Shown here in pieces: positions 8,818 to 16,534 of a DNA stretch of 64,000 bases. The stretch is taken from the NCBI RefSeq assembly GCF_003259845.1, contig NZ_QLMJ01000021.1:62001-126000 (forward strand). Direction: 5' to 3'. Both the position numbers and the translations under genes were made by a program. Each line of letters opens with the position of its first letter. Position 1 is the first letter of the stretch. The notes below the pieces were generated by a model. It was not told the DNA's origin. It was given only the letters and a program-made list of their open reading frames with translations, and searched no databases. This stretch comes from Actinoplanes lutulentus (GTDB lineage: Bacteria; Actinomycetota; Actinomycetes; Mycobacteriales; Micromonosporaceae).

Positions 8818-8849
8818 GAGCCCCGGCCGGTTTCGTCCGGCCGGGGCTC
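8818..8849. terminator. Strong hairpin between proline-rich gene and rhamnose operon
   Basis: A perfect 13-bp inverted repeat (GAGCCCCGGCCGG / CCGGCCGGGGCTC) with a 6-nt loop. It lies 76 bp past the stop of the minus-strand gene at 8925 and upstream of the rhamnose promoter region. There is no clear T-tract, as is common for actinobacterial terminators. Confidence 0.75.
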
Positions 8850-8924
8850 AGGTGCCTAGGGCCCATGCGCGTCGGGAGCTCACCGTGTGCCCGGGTCCAC
8901 GCCCCGGGCAGCAAGCGCTGGAGG

Positions 8925-9908
8925 TCAGCGCGCTCGGCGGATCAAGACCACTCCTATGGCGGCGATGGCGACGGCCGCGCCTAGCAACGCGTAGCGGCGT
9001 GGCTCCTCGACGAACCGGCGCGGAACCGAGCCGATCGCCGCCGTAGCCTGCTCCGCTGCCTCAGCGGCGGCCTCCACCACGTGCGCGCCGGTCTCCGCCG
9101 CCGATTGGCGGACGAGTCCGGGAGCGCCGGCCTCCGCAGCCGGGGCCGCGGCGGTGTCGCCTGTACCGGTCCGGGCCGCCGCATCAGTCTTCTCGACGCT
9201 CGCGGGTGCGGAAGTGCCGGTCGCGGTCGTCTGACCGCCCACCGCAGCGGGCTGGCCTTTGACCTCGGTCGGCTTCCCCGCGTCCGCATCCGCGTCCGTG
9301 GAGGGCTTGGCCGCAGGTGCTGGCGTGGGCACGGCCGGTGCCGGCATGGCCTTTGGCGCCGCGGGTGCTGGTGTTGGTGCGCCCTTGGGTACCGCGGGTG
9401 CTGGTGCTGGTGTGGCCTTGGGCGCGGCGGGTGTTGGTGTTGGCGTGGCCTTTGGCGCCGCGGGTGTGGGTGTTGGTGCGGTCTTGGGTGCGGCGGGTGC
9501 TGGTGTGCTCTTCGGTGTCCCGGCTGTTGATGTCGTTCCTGGCTTGGGCGCCGGTGCCGGCTTGCGGCCGGGAGTCGGTGGGGCCTCGCCGCGGGCTGGT
9601 TTGGCGGGGCCGGGGCCGGTTCGGTTTTGATTGGGTGGAGGCGCCGGTTTGGGGCCTCCCGGTTTTGAGCTGTTCTGTTTCCGCTCCGGTCCGCCGCGTC
9701 CCTGCGCGGGCCTGGCTGTGGCGTTGACCCCGGAAGCCGGGCCGGGTCGCGGGGATCGCTCACCGGGCGTGGGTGACTCGCCGGTGTTCGACGAGGCGCC
9801 ATGGGTGGGCGTGTGCGCTCCCGGGTTGTGCTGCCGCGAACCCGCGGATCCGTCCGCCTCCTCTGACCGCGACCGGGACCCTGAGCTGGGGCTCTCCGAG
9901 TTGGTCAT
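8925..9908 (-). CDS. Pro/Ala/Thr-rich protein with C-terminal membrane anchor
   Basis: 327 residues from the ATG at 9906-9908 (MTNSESPSS), which overlaps the upstream gene stop by 4 bp. The N-terminal ~230 residues are low complexity, first Ser/Gly/Pro rich and then a run of PAAPKATPTP-like repeats (DNA 9313-9560). A helical Ala/Glu segment follows (HVVEAAAEAAEQATAAIG), then PRRFVEEPRRYALLG and a single membrane helix (AAVAIAAIGVVLI) ending in RRAR. The C-terminal part resembles DUF3618-type membrane-anchored proteins that often follow holin-like genes. The function is not known. Coupling with the 9905-10324 gene suggests they act together at the membrane. Confidence 0.75.
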   Translation of the reverse strand: MTNSESPSSGSRSRSEEADGSAGSRQHNPGAHTPTHGASSNTGESPTPGERSPRPGPASGVNATARPAQGRGGPERKQNSSKPGGPKPAPPPNQNRTGPGPAKPARGEAPPTPGRKPAPAPKPGTTSTAGTPKSTPAPAAPKTAPTPTPAAPKATPTPTPAAPKATPAPAPAVPKGAPTPAPAAPKAMPAPAVPTPAPAAKPSTDADADAGKPTEVKGQPAAVGGQTTATGTSAPASVEKTDAAARTGTGDTAAAPAAEAGAPGLVRQSAAETGAHVVEAAAEAAEQATAAIGSVPRRFVEEPRRYALLGAAVAIAAIGVVLIRRAR

Positions 9909-10324
9909 GAGTGCCTCCCGGTCCGGGCGGCGGTCATCAGGGTGTCGACGTCGCGGCGGCCGCTTGCCATCGCCGCTTCGGGTGACGGGGGCACCGCCTG
10001 CTGGACCTCGTTCTTGCCGGCCGCAGCGGCGATGCCGGCCGCGGCGAAGAGCACCACGGTCACGATCAGGGCGGCCGCCCACACGGGCAGAACCAGCGCC
10101 AGCGCGGCGCCGGCCGTGACGAACAGGGCGCCGAGGCCGTACCAGGCGATCACCCCGGCACCGCCCAGCAAGCCTGCGCCCTTGCCGGCCTTCTTGCCCT
10201 TCTCCACCATCTCGATACGGGCGAGTGCCAGCTCGTCGCGTACCAGCGTCGTCACCTGTTCGCTGAGCCGGCCGACCAGTTCAGCGGTAGACGCCTGATC
10301 GGCGCGTGCGTCTGTGTGGGTCAT
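9905..10324 (-). CDS. Phage-holin-superfamily small membrane protein
   Basis: 139 residues. The ATG at 10322-10324 is preceded by GGACGGAGGGGACG. An amphipathic N-terminus (STAELVGRLSEQVTTLVRDELALARIEMVEKGKKAGKGAG) leads into two membrane helices (GVIAWYGLGALFVTAGAALALV and WAAALIVTVVLFAAAGIAAAAG). A charged tail mentions KNEVQQAVPPSPE, typical of the actinobacterial 'phage holin family' (PF07332-like) proteins. These are chromosomal and not tied to a prophage; the function is unknown. The 4-bp overlap with the downstream proline-rich gene indicates a two-gene operon. Confidence 0.85.
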   Translation of the reverse strand: MTHTDARADQASTAELVGRLSEQVTTLVRDELALARIEMVEKGKKAGKGAGLLGGAGVIAWYGLGALFVTAGAALALVLPVWAAALIVTVVLFAAAGIAAAAGKNEVQQAVPPSPEAAMASGRRDVDTLMTAARTGRHS

Positions 10325-10543
10325 CGTCCCCTCCGTCCTGCACGGATATCCGGGACATGTCGTACCCCTGCGAATCCCGACTAATCGCTCCAACCCCTGG
10401 TCCGGGCCACCCGAAGTCGACACGGCGTCTCCAGGGCGACCCACATGGCGCGGCCGGCGGGGGAGCACCACCGATCTTGAGCGATTCTCGACACTCGGCG
10501 GTGGAAAGTCGCTCAAGATCCGCCAAGGCGACCGCCCGGGACG

Positions 10544-10599
10544 CGAGCCGTAGCCCAGAGAGGTCATCGGGGCGGATGACCTCTCTGAGCTACGGCTCG
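10544..10599. terminator. Long hairpin, 25-nt arms
   Basis: Arms 10544-10568 and 10575-10599 pair over 25 positions with one mismatch around a 6-nt loop (GGGGCG). The gene at 11000 reads leftward, with its stop 400 bp away, so this could be a distal terminator or a structured element. It is not flanked by a T-tract. Confidence 0.5.
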
Positions 10600-10607
10600 C
10601 CTAGCGG

Positions 10608-10671
10608 TCGGCTCGCTCGGTGGTTGGCTTGCCTGGCGGTTGGCTTGCCCGGCGGTCGGCTCGCTCAGTGG
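10608..10671. repeat. Four tandem 16-bp units
   Basis: Consecutive units TCGGCTCGCTCGGTGG, TTGGCTTGCCTGGCGG, TTGGCTTGCCCGGCGG and TCGGCTCGCTCAGTGG. The outer two and inner two resemble each other most. They lie directly after the long hairpin and are non-coding. Confidence 0.8.
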
Positions 10672-10731
10672 CCGGGTTCGGTCCGGTTGGCAGGGCCGGC
10701 ACCATCACGCCGCGAGTGCCCCGCCCGGTGC

Positions 10732-10893
10732 GTGTCGAGTTGAGGTGCGTGTCGAACCCGGAATCGACACAGCGCAGGTGGTCGCGCGGTGTGTGTCGAG
10801 TTGAGGTGCGTATCGAACCCCTAATCGACACGGGACAGGTGTTTCGCGGGGTGTGTGTCGAGTTTGGGGGCGTAGCGAACCTGAAGTCGACAC
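10732..10893. repeat. Three 39-bp repeats with inverted ends (GTGTCGA...TCGACAC)
   Basis: Copies at 10732-10770, 10793-10831 and 10855-10893, spaced 61 and 62 bp apart. Each begins GTGTCGAGTT (third copy GTGTCGAGTTT) and ends TCGACAC, so each could fold into a 7-bp stem. The interior shares a GGTGCGTGTCGAACC-like core. The spacers between copies are also similar (AGCGCAGGTGGTCGCGCG / GGGACAGGTGTTTCGCGGG). Confidence 0.85.
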
Positions 10894-10999
10894 ACTCGCC
10901 GCGCCGCGCCGCGCCGAGCCGAGTGGGGCGGGGCGGGGCCTGGAGCGGGCTTGGGCTGAGCTGGAGCTGGGCGGCCGGGCTGAGGATTGGGGCGGGGCT

Positions 11000-11794
11000 T
11001 CAGGGGGTGGGGGACCAGGCTGAGGTGATCAGGGTGCGTAGTTCGGTGTGGGTGGGGGTGTCCGCTGCTGCCAGCAGGCCGCCTTCGCCGGTGTGCAGGG
11101 GCTGGCCCTTGATGCCGGTGACCGTGCAGCCCGCGGCCTGGCAGATCGCGATGCCGGCGGAGAAGTGGACGCTGTCCAGGACCGGGCCGTATGTCACGTA
11201 GGCCGCTCGCCGGCCGGCGGCCACCCACAGCAGGGCGAGGGTGGTGGAGAGCACGCGGGGGCGGAACCGGCCGGTGAAGCCGGGTTCGGACAGCAGGAGC
11301 GCGGGGTGGCTGGGGAACGGCGGGTCCAGGTTCACGTCGACGAGGTCGGACGTGGCGGAGGGGTGCAGGGGGTGGTCGGCGCCGTCATGGCGTACCCATG
11401 CGGTGTGTCCGTCGGTCCAGAAGGTCTCGCCGCTGAAAGGATCTGTGGCGGCGGCCGCGCCGATCGCGCCGGAAGGGAGTCGCAGGGCGACGTTGACCGC
11501 GACCAGGGGGTTGCGGACCGCGTAGTTGAGCGTTCCGCAGAGGGGGTCGACCAGCCAGCGGCGGGTGGCGCCGGCGGGCCCGGACGAACCACTTTCCTCG
11601 CCGGTGACCGCGTCGTCCGGGCGTTGGGTGCGCAGCACTGCGAGAATGGCGCGTTCGGCGGCGATGTCGGCTTCGGTCGCGAAGTCGCCGGCGGTTTTCT
11701 CGACACGGCCCAGCTCGGTGCCGTATCGGGAGCGGACGACGGCAGCGCCGGCTTCCGCGGCGGCTATGGCAGTCTCATGATCGTCAAACGGCAC
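11000..11794 (-). CDS. Inositol-monophosphatase-family protein with altered metal site
   Basis: 264 residues from a GTG at 11792-11794 (MPFDDHETA); a TTG at 11821 in the same frame is possible. The IMPase scaffold is clear: KTAGDFATEAD, the GEESG motif with its metal-binding Glu, and WLVDPLCGTLNY. The canonical motif is DP(I/L)DGTxN, so the second Asp is Cys here. The late WDxAAG motif reads SVHFSAG, replacing the third-metal Asp by His. Two of the usual metal ligands are therefore gone, and phosphatase activity is doubtful. Its start lies 221 bp upstream of the divergent kinase gene at 12016. Confidence 0.85.
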   Translation of the reverse strand: MPFDDHETAIAAAEAGAAVVRSRYGTELGRVEKTAGDFATEADIAAERAILAVLRTQRPDDAVTGEESGSSGPAGATRRWLVDPLCGTLNYAVRNPLVAVNVALRLPSGAIGAAAATDPFSGETFWTDGHTAWVRHDGADHPLHPSATSDLVDVNLDPPFPSHPALLLSEPGFTGRFRPRVLSTTLALLWVAAGRRAAYVTYGPVLDSVHFSAGIAICQAAGCTVTGIKGQPLHTGEGGLLAAADTPTHTELRTLITSAWSPTP

Positions 11795-12015
11795 GCGGAC
11801 CAGCCTAGGTCCGACCGGCAAACGCGCCCCGGGACAGGCATCAACCTAGATTCCTAGGATGCCTTAGCGGGTGTGCGGAGTGGCACGAACGGGAACGACG
11901 GCACGCAGTTATACGGGCTGGAAAGTACGACACGGACTAGCGAGCCGACCACGGCTCGGTGCGGGCGACACGCGTGGCAGGCACGGCCTACGTTGGGGAA
12001 GCTCGCGGAGAGGGT

Positions 12016-13641
12016 ATGACGGAACCTATGCCCGATGCGCCGACGATCCTTGCCGGGCGGTACCGGCTGGGCGAGCTGCTGGGCCGCGGCGGGATGGGTG
12101 CTGTGCACCTGGCCCGCGACGAGACCTTGCAACGCGATGTCGCGGTCAAGGAGATCGACCAGCCTCCGGGTGAGGACGGCAGCGCCGCTGCGCGCCGCAC
12201 CCTGCGGGAGGCACGCGCGGCGGCTCGGCTCAGCCATCCGAACGTGGTCCAGGTGTACGACGTTCTGCAGCTGGACGGGCGTACCTGGATCGTCATGGAG
12301 TACGTGCCGTCCCGGTCGCTGCGCCAGGTCATCGCGGAGGAGGGTCCGCTGGATCCGGCCCGGGTCGCGCGGATCGGCATGGAGCTGCTCGGCGCGCTGC
12401 GTGCCGCGCACCGGGGCGGTGTCGAGCATCGGGACGTGAAACCGGCGAACGTGCTGCTCGCCGACGACGGCCGGGTGCTGCTGACCGACTTCGGCATCGC
12501 GGCCATGGACGACGACTCGGTGATCAGCCGGTCCGACGTGGTGGTGGGTTCGCCGCACTTCATGGCGCCGGAACGGGCCCGGCTCGGTGTCAGCGGGCCG
12601 GAGGCCGACCTGTGGTCGCTGGGCGCGACGCTGTACGCCGCCGTTGAGGGGCGTTCGCCGTACGAGCGGGGCTCGACGATGGCGACGCTGACCGCGCTGG
12701 CCACCGAGGAGCCGGAGCCGCCGGTTCATGCCGGACCGCTGCGGCCGGTGCTCGACGGGCTGCTGCAGAAGGATCCGGAACGACGGATCGGGATCGAGGA
12801 CGCCGAACGACTGATTCGTCAGGCGTTGGACGAGACCGGTGCTATTTCCGTACCCGGGAATGATGAGGAAGAGGCCGCGGCCTCGCGCATTCCCGCTCAG
12901 CGCACCGAGGTGCTGCCTGGGGATGACCGCGGAGAGGGAGCGGGCAAAAATCGCCGGCGTCTCGCGGTGCTCGGTGCCGCTGTCGTGGTGTTGCTGACCG
13001 GTGGGCTGGCGTGGGCTGTCGCCGGGCGGGACAGTGGCGATTCTGATCAGCAGGCGACGCCGCCGGCGGCGACCGCGCAGGTGACGAGTCCGGCGGCGCC
13101 GAGTCCGCCGGCCAGTTCTCCGACGAGCGCTCCCGCCACATCGGCGAGTGCGGCGCCGTCGGTGTCGCCGTCGGTCAGTGCGAGCGCTGCGGGTGAGCGT
13201 CCTGTTCTTCCGGCGGGGTGGGAAGAATATAAAGACAAGAGCGGATATTCCGTGTACGTCCCCAAGGGCTGGAAACACACGCAGGAGGGGACGCTGGATT
13301 ACTTCCGGGGCGACGGCAAGGTGCTCGGCATCGACCAGACCGATACGCCGCGGTCGAACCCGGTCGCGGACTGGCGCAATCAGCGTGACGCGCGGGTGTC
13401 GGCGGGTGACTTCCCGAAGTACGACGAAGTGAAGATCGCGTCGGTGAAGTACTTCCAGAAGGCGGCGGACTGGGAGTTCACGTTCACCAGGAACGGCACC
13501 CGTCAGCACGTGAACAACCGTGGTGTCGTAGTGAGTTCGAAGAAGGCCTACGGCTTTTACTGGCAGACCAAGGACTCGGAGTGGGACGACTCCCGGGCCG
13601 ACCTGCAGCTGGTCTTCGACAGCTTCGTCCCGAAGAAGTAG
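12016..13641 (+). CDS. Membrane-anchored Ser/Thr protein kinase (PknB type)
   Basis: 541 residues; the ATG at 12016 follows GGAGAGGGT. The kinase domain spans about residues 10-275 with the Gly loop GRGGMGAVHLA, K45 (VAVKEI), catalytic loop HRDVKPAN (D140), DFGIA and APE. A juxtamembrane stretch leads to one membrane helix near residue 315 (VLGAAVVVLLTGGLAWAVAG). A Ser/Ala/Pro-rich linker follows, then a ~120-residue extracellular domain (GYSVYVPKGWKHTQEG ... DLQLVFDSF) of the type found at the end of many actinobacterial kinases, not PASTA repeats. It ends one base before the convergent MocR gene stop. The substrate is unknown. Confidence 0.93.
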   Translation: MTEPMPDAPTILAGRYRLGELLGRGGMGAVHLARDETLQRDVAVKEIDQPPGEDGSAAARRTLREARAAARLSHPNVVQVYDVLQLDGRTWIVMEYVPSRSLRQVIAEEGPLDPARVARIGMELLGALRAAHRGGVEHRDVKPANVLLADDGRVLLTDFGIAAMDDDSVISRSDVVVGSPHFMAPERARLGVSGPEADLWSLGATLYAAVEGRSPYERGSTMATLTALATEEPEPPVHAGPLRPVLDGLLQKDPERRIGIEDAERLIRQALDETGAISVPGNDEEEAAASRIPAQRTEVLPGDDRGEGAGKNRRRLAVLGAAVVVLLTGGLAWAVAGRDSGDSDQQATPPAATAQVTSPAAPSPPASSPTSAPATSASAAPSVSPSVSASAAGERPVLPAGWEEYKDKSGYSVYVPKGWKHTQEGTLDYFRGDGKVLGIDQTDTPRSNPVADWRNQRDARVSAGDFPKYDEVKIASVKYFQKAADWEFTFTRNGTRQHVNNRGVVVSSKKAYGFYWQTKDSEWDDSRADLQLVFDSFVPKK

Positions 13642-13642
13642 G

Positions 13643-15019
13643 TCAACGGGCGACGCCCAGGGTTGCTGCCTGGGCGGCCCTGGCCAGCTGGGCGGACACC
13701 TCGTCGTGGTCGGCGGCGACCAGGCCGACCGTCACCCGCAGGTGGGGCTCCATGCCGGGGCCGACCGCGAACGCGGTGCCCGCCGCGGCGCCGATGCCGG
13801 CGCTGGCCAGGCTCAGCAGCGCGGCCTGTTCGTCCTCCACCGGCAGCCAGATGTTGAGGCCCTCGCCCGGTGGTAGCGCGATGCCCGATGCCGCCAGGCC
13901 GGAGGTGATCAGGCGGCGGCGCAGGGCGTACTCGTCGCGGGCGGAGCGGACCGCTTTGACCGAGGCCGGGTCGGTCAGCAGCGTGAGCAGCAGGTGTTGC
14001 AGCAGGCGGCTGGTCCAGCCCTGGCCGAGCAGGCGGCGTTCCAGGATCGGGTCGAGGACGGTGGCCGGGCCGCTGACCGCGGCGAGCCGCAGGTCGGGGC
14101 CGTGCGACTTGGAGAAGCTGCGGACGTGGATCACCTGGCGGGGCAGGTGGGTGCCGAGTGAACAGAGCGGACCGGCGGCCAGGTCGCCGGCGGAGTCGTC
14201 CTCCACCACGTACACCTGCGGGTGTGGCGCGAGGACCGCGGCGAGTGCGCTCGCCCGGGAGCCGGACCACGACGCGCCTGTGGGGTTGAGAGCGCGCGGT
14301 TGCAGGAAGACGGCGGCGGGCCGCCGGGCGAGGGCCGCGGCGAGCTGGTCCGGCAGCATGCCGGAGGCGTCCGTGCCGACGCCGATGACCGGTACGCCGA
14401 GCACTTCGAGCAGGTCCAGCAGTGGCGGGAAACAGGGGTTCTCCACGACGGCGAGGTCGCCGAGGCGCAGCAGGGCCGAGGCGACCTGGTCGATCGCGTC
14501 CATGGCGCCGTCGAAGATCGCGAGGCGTTCCGCCGGGTAGGGCCACTGATCGCGCAGCAGTGCCCCGAGGGCAGGCAGCACCGGTTCGTCGAGATATGAC
14601 GAGGGTGCGGGGGAGAGTCCGTGCAGAGCCGGGATCGGCGGCAGCAGCGCGGGGTCGGGCACGCCGGTGGAGAGGTCGAGGCCGAATCCGGAGGTGCGGC
14701 GCAGCGCCGCGCGGTAGCGGCCGGGACCGCCGGTGCCGGCGGTGGCGACGACAGTGCCGCGCCTGCCGTCCGTCCGGATGGTGCCGGCCCGGCGCAGCAG
14801 CTGCCACGCTGCGTTGACGGTGCTGGGGGAGAGGTGCAGCTCGGCGGCGACCGTGCGGACCGGTGGGAGTTTGGCGCCGGGGGCGAGCGCGCCGTCGCCG
14901 ACGGCGCGGCTGACCGCTTCGGCGAGGCCGCGGGCACTGGGATCGATGAGCCGTTCCATCACCGCGTTGAGCATTTTGTGACAGTACAGATGAGGCATTG
15001 TTCGGTCCAGGGTCGTCAC
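13643..15019 (-). CDS. MocR/PdxR-type regulator: GntR winged helix fused to aminotransferase-like domain
   Basis: Up to 458 residues from a GTG at 15019. The ATGs at 14998 and 14974 are alternatives, and a later start would leave more room for the divergent mmsA promoter. The N-terminal winged helix has PPVRTVAAELHLSPSTVNAAWQLLRRAG. The long C-terminal domain is a fold-type I PLP aminotransferase with the lysine motif SFSKSHGPDLR. Members of this family sense PLP adducts of amines or amino acids and activate neighbouring catabolic genes (for example GabR for GABA). Its position back to back with mmsA and an aminotransferase suggests control of those genes. Confidence 0.9.
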   Translation of the reverse strand: MTTLDRTMPHLYCHKMLNAVMERLIDPSARGLAEAVSRAVGDGALAPGAKLPPVRTVAAELHLSPSTVNAAWQLLRRAGTIRTDGRRGTVVATAGTGGPGRYRAALRRTSGFGLDLSTGVPDPALLPPIPALHGLSPAPSSYLDEPVLPALGALLRDQWPYPAERLAIFDGAMDAIDQVASALLRLGDLAVVENPCFPPLLDLLEVLGVPVIGVGTDASGMLPDQLAAALARRPAAVFLQPRALNPTGASWSGSRASALAAVLAPHPQVYVVEDDSAGDLAAGPLCSLGTHLPRQVIHVRSFSKSHGPDLRLAAVSGPATVLDPILERRLLGQGWTSRLLQHLLLTLLTDPASVKAVRSARDEYALRRRLITSGLAASGIALPPGEGLNIWLPVEDEQAALLSLASAGIGAAAGTAFAVGPGMEPHLRVTVGLVAADHDEVSAQLARAAQAATLGVAR

Positions 15020-15032
15020 ATAACCTCAGGCC

Positions 15033-16523
15033 ATGAATCACATTGCGCACTGGATCGGTGGCGCCGAGCGCGCCGGTGTAAGCGGCCGGGTCGGACCGGT
15101 CTTCAACCCCGCCACGGGTTCGCAGATCGCTGAAGTTGATCTTGCTTCCAAAAAAGAGGTCGATGACGCGATCGCGGTCGCGAAGGAAGCCGCCAAGGCG
15201 TGGCGGTCGGCGTCGCTGTCCAAGCGCTCCGCGGTGTTGTTCAAGTTCCGCGAGCTTTTGCATGAAAAATCCGGCGAACTCGCAAAAATCGTCACCACTG
15301 AGCACGGCAAGGTGCTCGCCGACGCGGCCGGTGAGATCGCCCGGGGCCTGGAGAACGTCGAGTTCGCCACCGGCATCCCGCACCTGATGAAGGGCAACTT
15401 CTCGGAGCAGGCCGCCACCGGCGTCGACGTGTACTCGATCCGGCAGCCGCTCGGTGTGGTCGCCGGCATCACCCCGTTCAACTTCCCGGCGATGGTGCCG
15501 CTCTGGATGTGTGCCACCGCGATCGCGGCCGGCAACGCGTTCGTGCTCAAGCCGAGCGAGAAGGACCCGTCGGCGTCGCTCTTCCTGGCCCAGCTGTGGA
15601 AGGAAGCCGGCCTGCCGGAGGGCGTCTTCAACGTCGTGCACGGTGACAAGGAGGCGGTCGACGCCATCCTGGTGAACCCGGACGTCGCCGCGGTCAGCTT
15701 CGTCGGCTCCACCCCGATCGCGAAGTACATCTACGAGACCGGTACGTCGCACGGCAAGCGCGTACAGGCCCTCGGTGGCGCGAAGAACCACATGATCGTG
15801 CTGCCGGACGCCGAGCTCGACGCGGCCGCCGACGCGGCGATCAGCGCGGGTTACGGCGCGGCCGGCGAGCGCTGCATGGCGATCTCGGTCGTGGTGGCCG
15901 TCGGTGACATCGCCGACCCGCTGGTCGAGGCGATCGCGGCGCGCCTGCCGAAGATCAAGATCGGTGACGGGTCTGACCCGTCGTCCGAGATGGGGCCGCT
16001 GATCAGTGCTCAGCACCGGGACAAGGTCGTCGGTTACATCGCGGCCGGCGAGTCCGAGGGCGCGACGCTGGTTGCCGATGGTCGCGATATTTCCGACATC
16101 TCGGAAAAGGGCTTCTTCCTGGGTGCCACTCTTCTCGACAACGTGACCCCGAGCATGACCGTCTACACCGACGAGATCTTCGGCCCGGTGCTCAGCGTCG
16201 TCCGCGTCGAGACCTACGCCGAGGCCGTCGAGCTGGTCAACAACAACGAGTTCGGCAACGGCACCGCGATCTTCACGCGGGACGGTGGCGCCGCCCGGCA
16301 GTTCCAGTTCGACGTGAACGCGGGCATGGTCGGCGTGAACGTGCCGATCCCGGTGCCGGTGGCGTACTACTCGTTCGGCGGCTGGAAGGCGTCGCTCTTC
16401 GGCGACAGCCACATGTACGGCCCGGACGGCATCCACTTCTTCACCCGCGGCAAGGTCGTCACGTCCCGCTGGCCGGACCCGGGAACCTCGGCGATCGACC
16501 TCGGCTTCCCGCAGACTCGTTAA
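15033..16523 (+). CDS. mmsA: CoA-acylating methylmalonate-semialdehyde dehydrogenase
   Basis: 496 residues, full length for MmsA. It shows the NFPAMVPLWM segment, the nucleotide-binding region and the catalytic Cys in GERCMAISVVV; the general-base Glu of hydrolytic aldehyde dehydrogenases is absent, as in this CoA-dependent subfamily. The enzyme converts methylmalonate semialdehyde to propionyl-CoA, or malonate semialdehyde to acetyl-CoA, with NAD and CoA. It is followed 11 bp later by a class III aminotransferase that could supply such a semialdehyde from beta-aminoisobutyrate or beta-alanine. The start is 13 bp from the longest MocR start, so the promoter must lie in that overlap. Confidence 0.93.
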   Translation: MNHIAHWIGGAERAGVSGRVGPVFNPATGSQIAEVDLASKKEVDDAIAVAKEAAKAWRSASLSKRSAVLFKFRELLHEKSGELAKIVTTEHGKVLADAAGEIARGLENVEFATGIPHLMKGNFSEQAATGVDVYSIRQPLGVVAGITPFNFPAMVPLWMCATAIAAGNAFVLKPSEKDPSASLFLAQLWKEAGLPEGVFNVVHGDKEAVDAILVNPDVAAVSFVGSTPIAKYIYETGTSHGKRVQALGGAKNHMIVLPDAELDAAADAAISAGYGAAGERCMAISVVVAVGDIADPLVEAIAARLPKIKIGDGSDPSSEMGPLISAQHRDKVVGYIAAGESEGATLVADGRDISDISEKGFFLGATLLDNVTPSMTVYTDEIFGPVLSVVRVETYAEAVELVNNNEFGNGTAIFTRDGGAARQFQFDVNAGMVGVNVPIPVPVAYYSFGGWKASLFGDSHMYGPDGIHFFTRGKVVTSRWPDPGTSAIDLGFPQTR

Positions 16524-16534
16524 GGATGTCGCAT

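Larger units (their letters stand above)
10325..10999. other. 675-bp non-coding stretch with hairpins and tandem repeats
   Basis: No convincing gene is present. Open frames here are short and overlap in several phases. The stretch holds the promoter region of the holin-like gene, a 12-bp inverted repeat at 10473-10484/10509-10520 (GATCTTGAGCGA), a 25-nt-arm hairpin at 10544-10599, four 16-bp tandem units at 10608-10671, and three 39-bp repeats at 10732-10893. The last ~100 bp before 11000 is simple GC-rich sequence. Confidence 0.7.

Noticed and set aside
9905..10324. Prophage remnant suggested by the holin-like gene
   Set aside because: No other phage gene nearby; chromosomal actinobacterial holin-superfamily proteins commonly occur in this context.
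10732..10893. CRISPR-like array
   Set aside because: Only three repeats, spacers of about 22 bp that resemble one another, inverted repeat ends and no cas genes.
13557..16436. 959-codon open frame antisense to the MocR and mmsA genes
   Set aside because: Arg/Pro/Gly-rich translation with no domain, spanning parts of three well-supported genes; typical shadow of GC-biased third positions.
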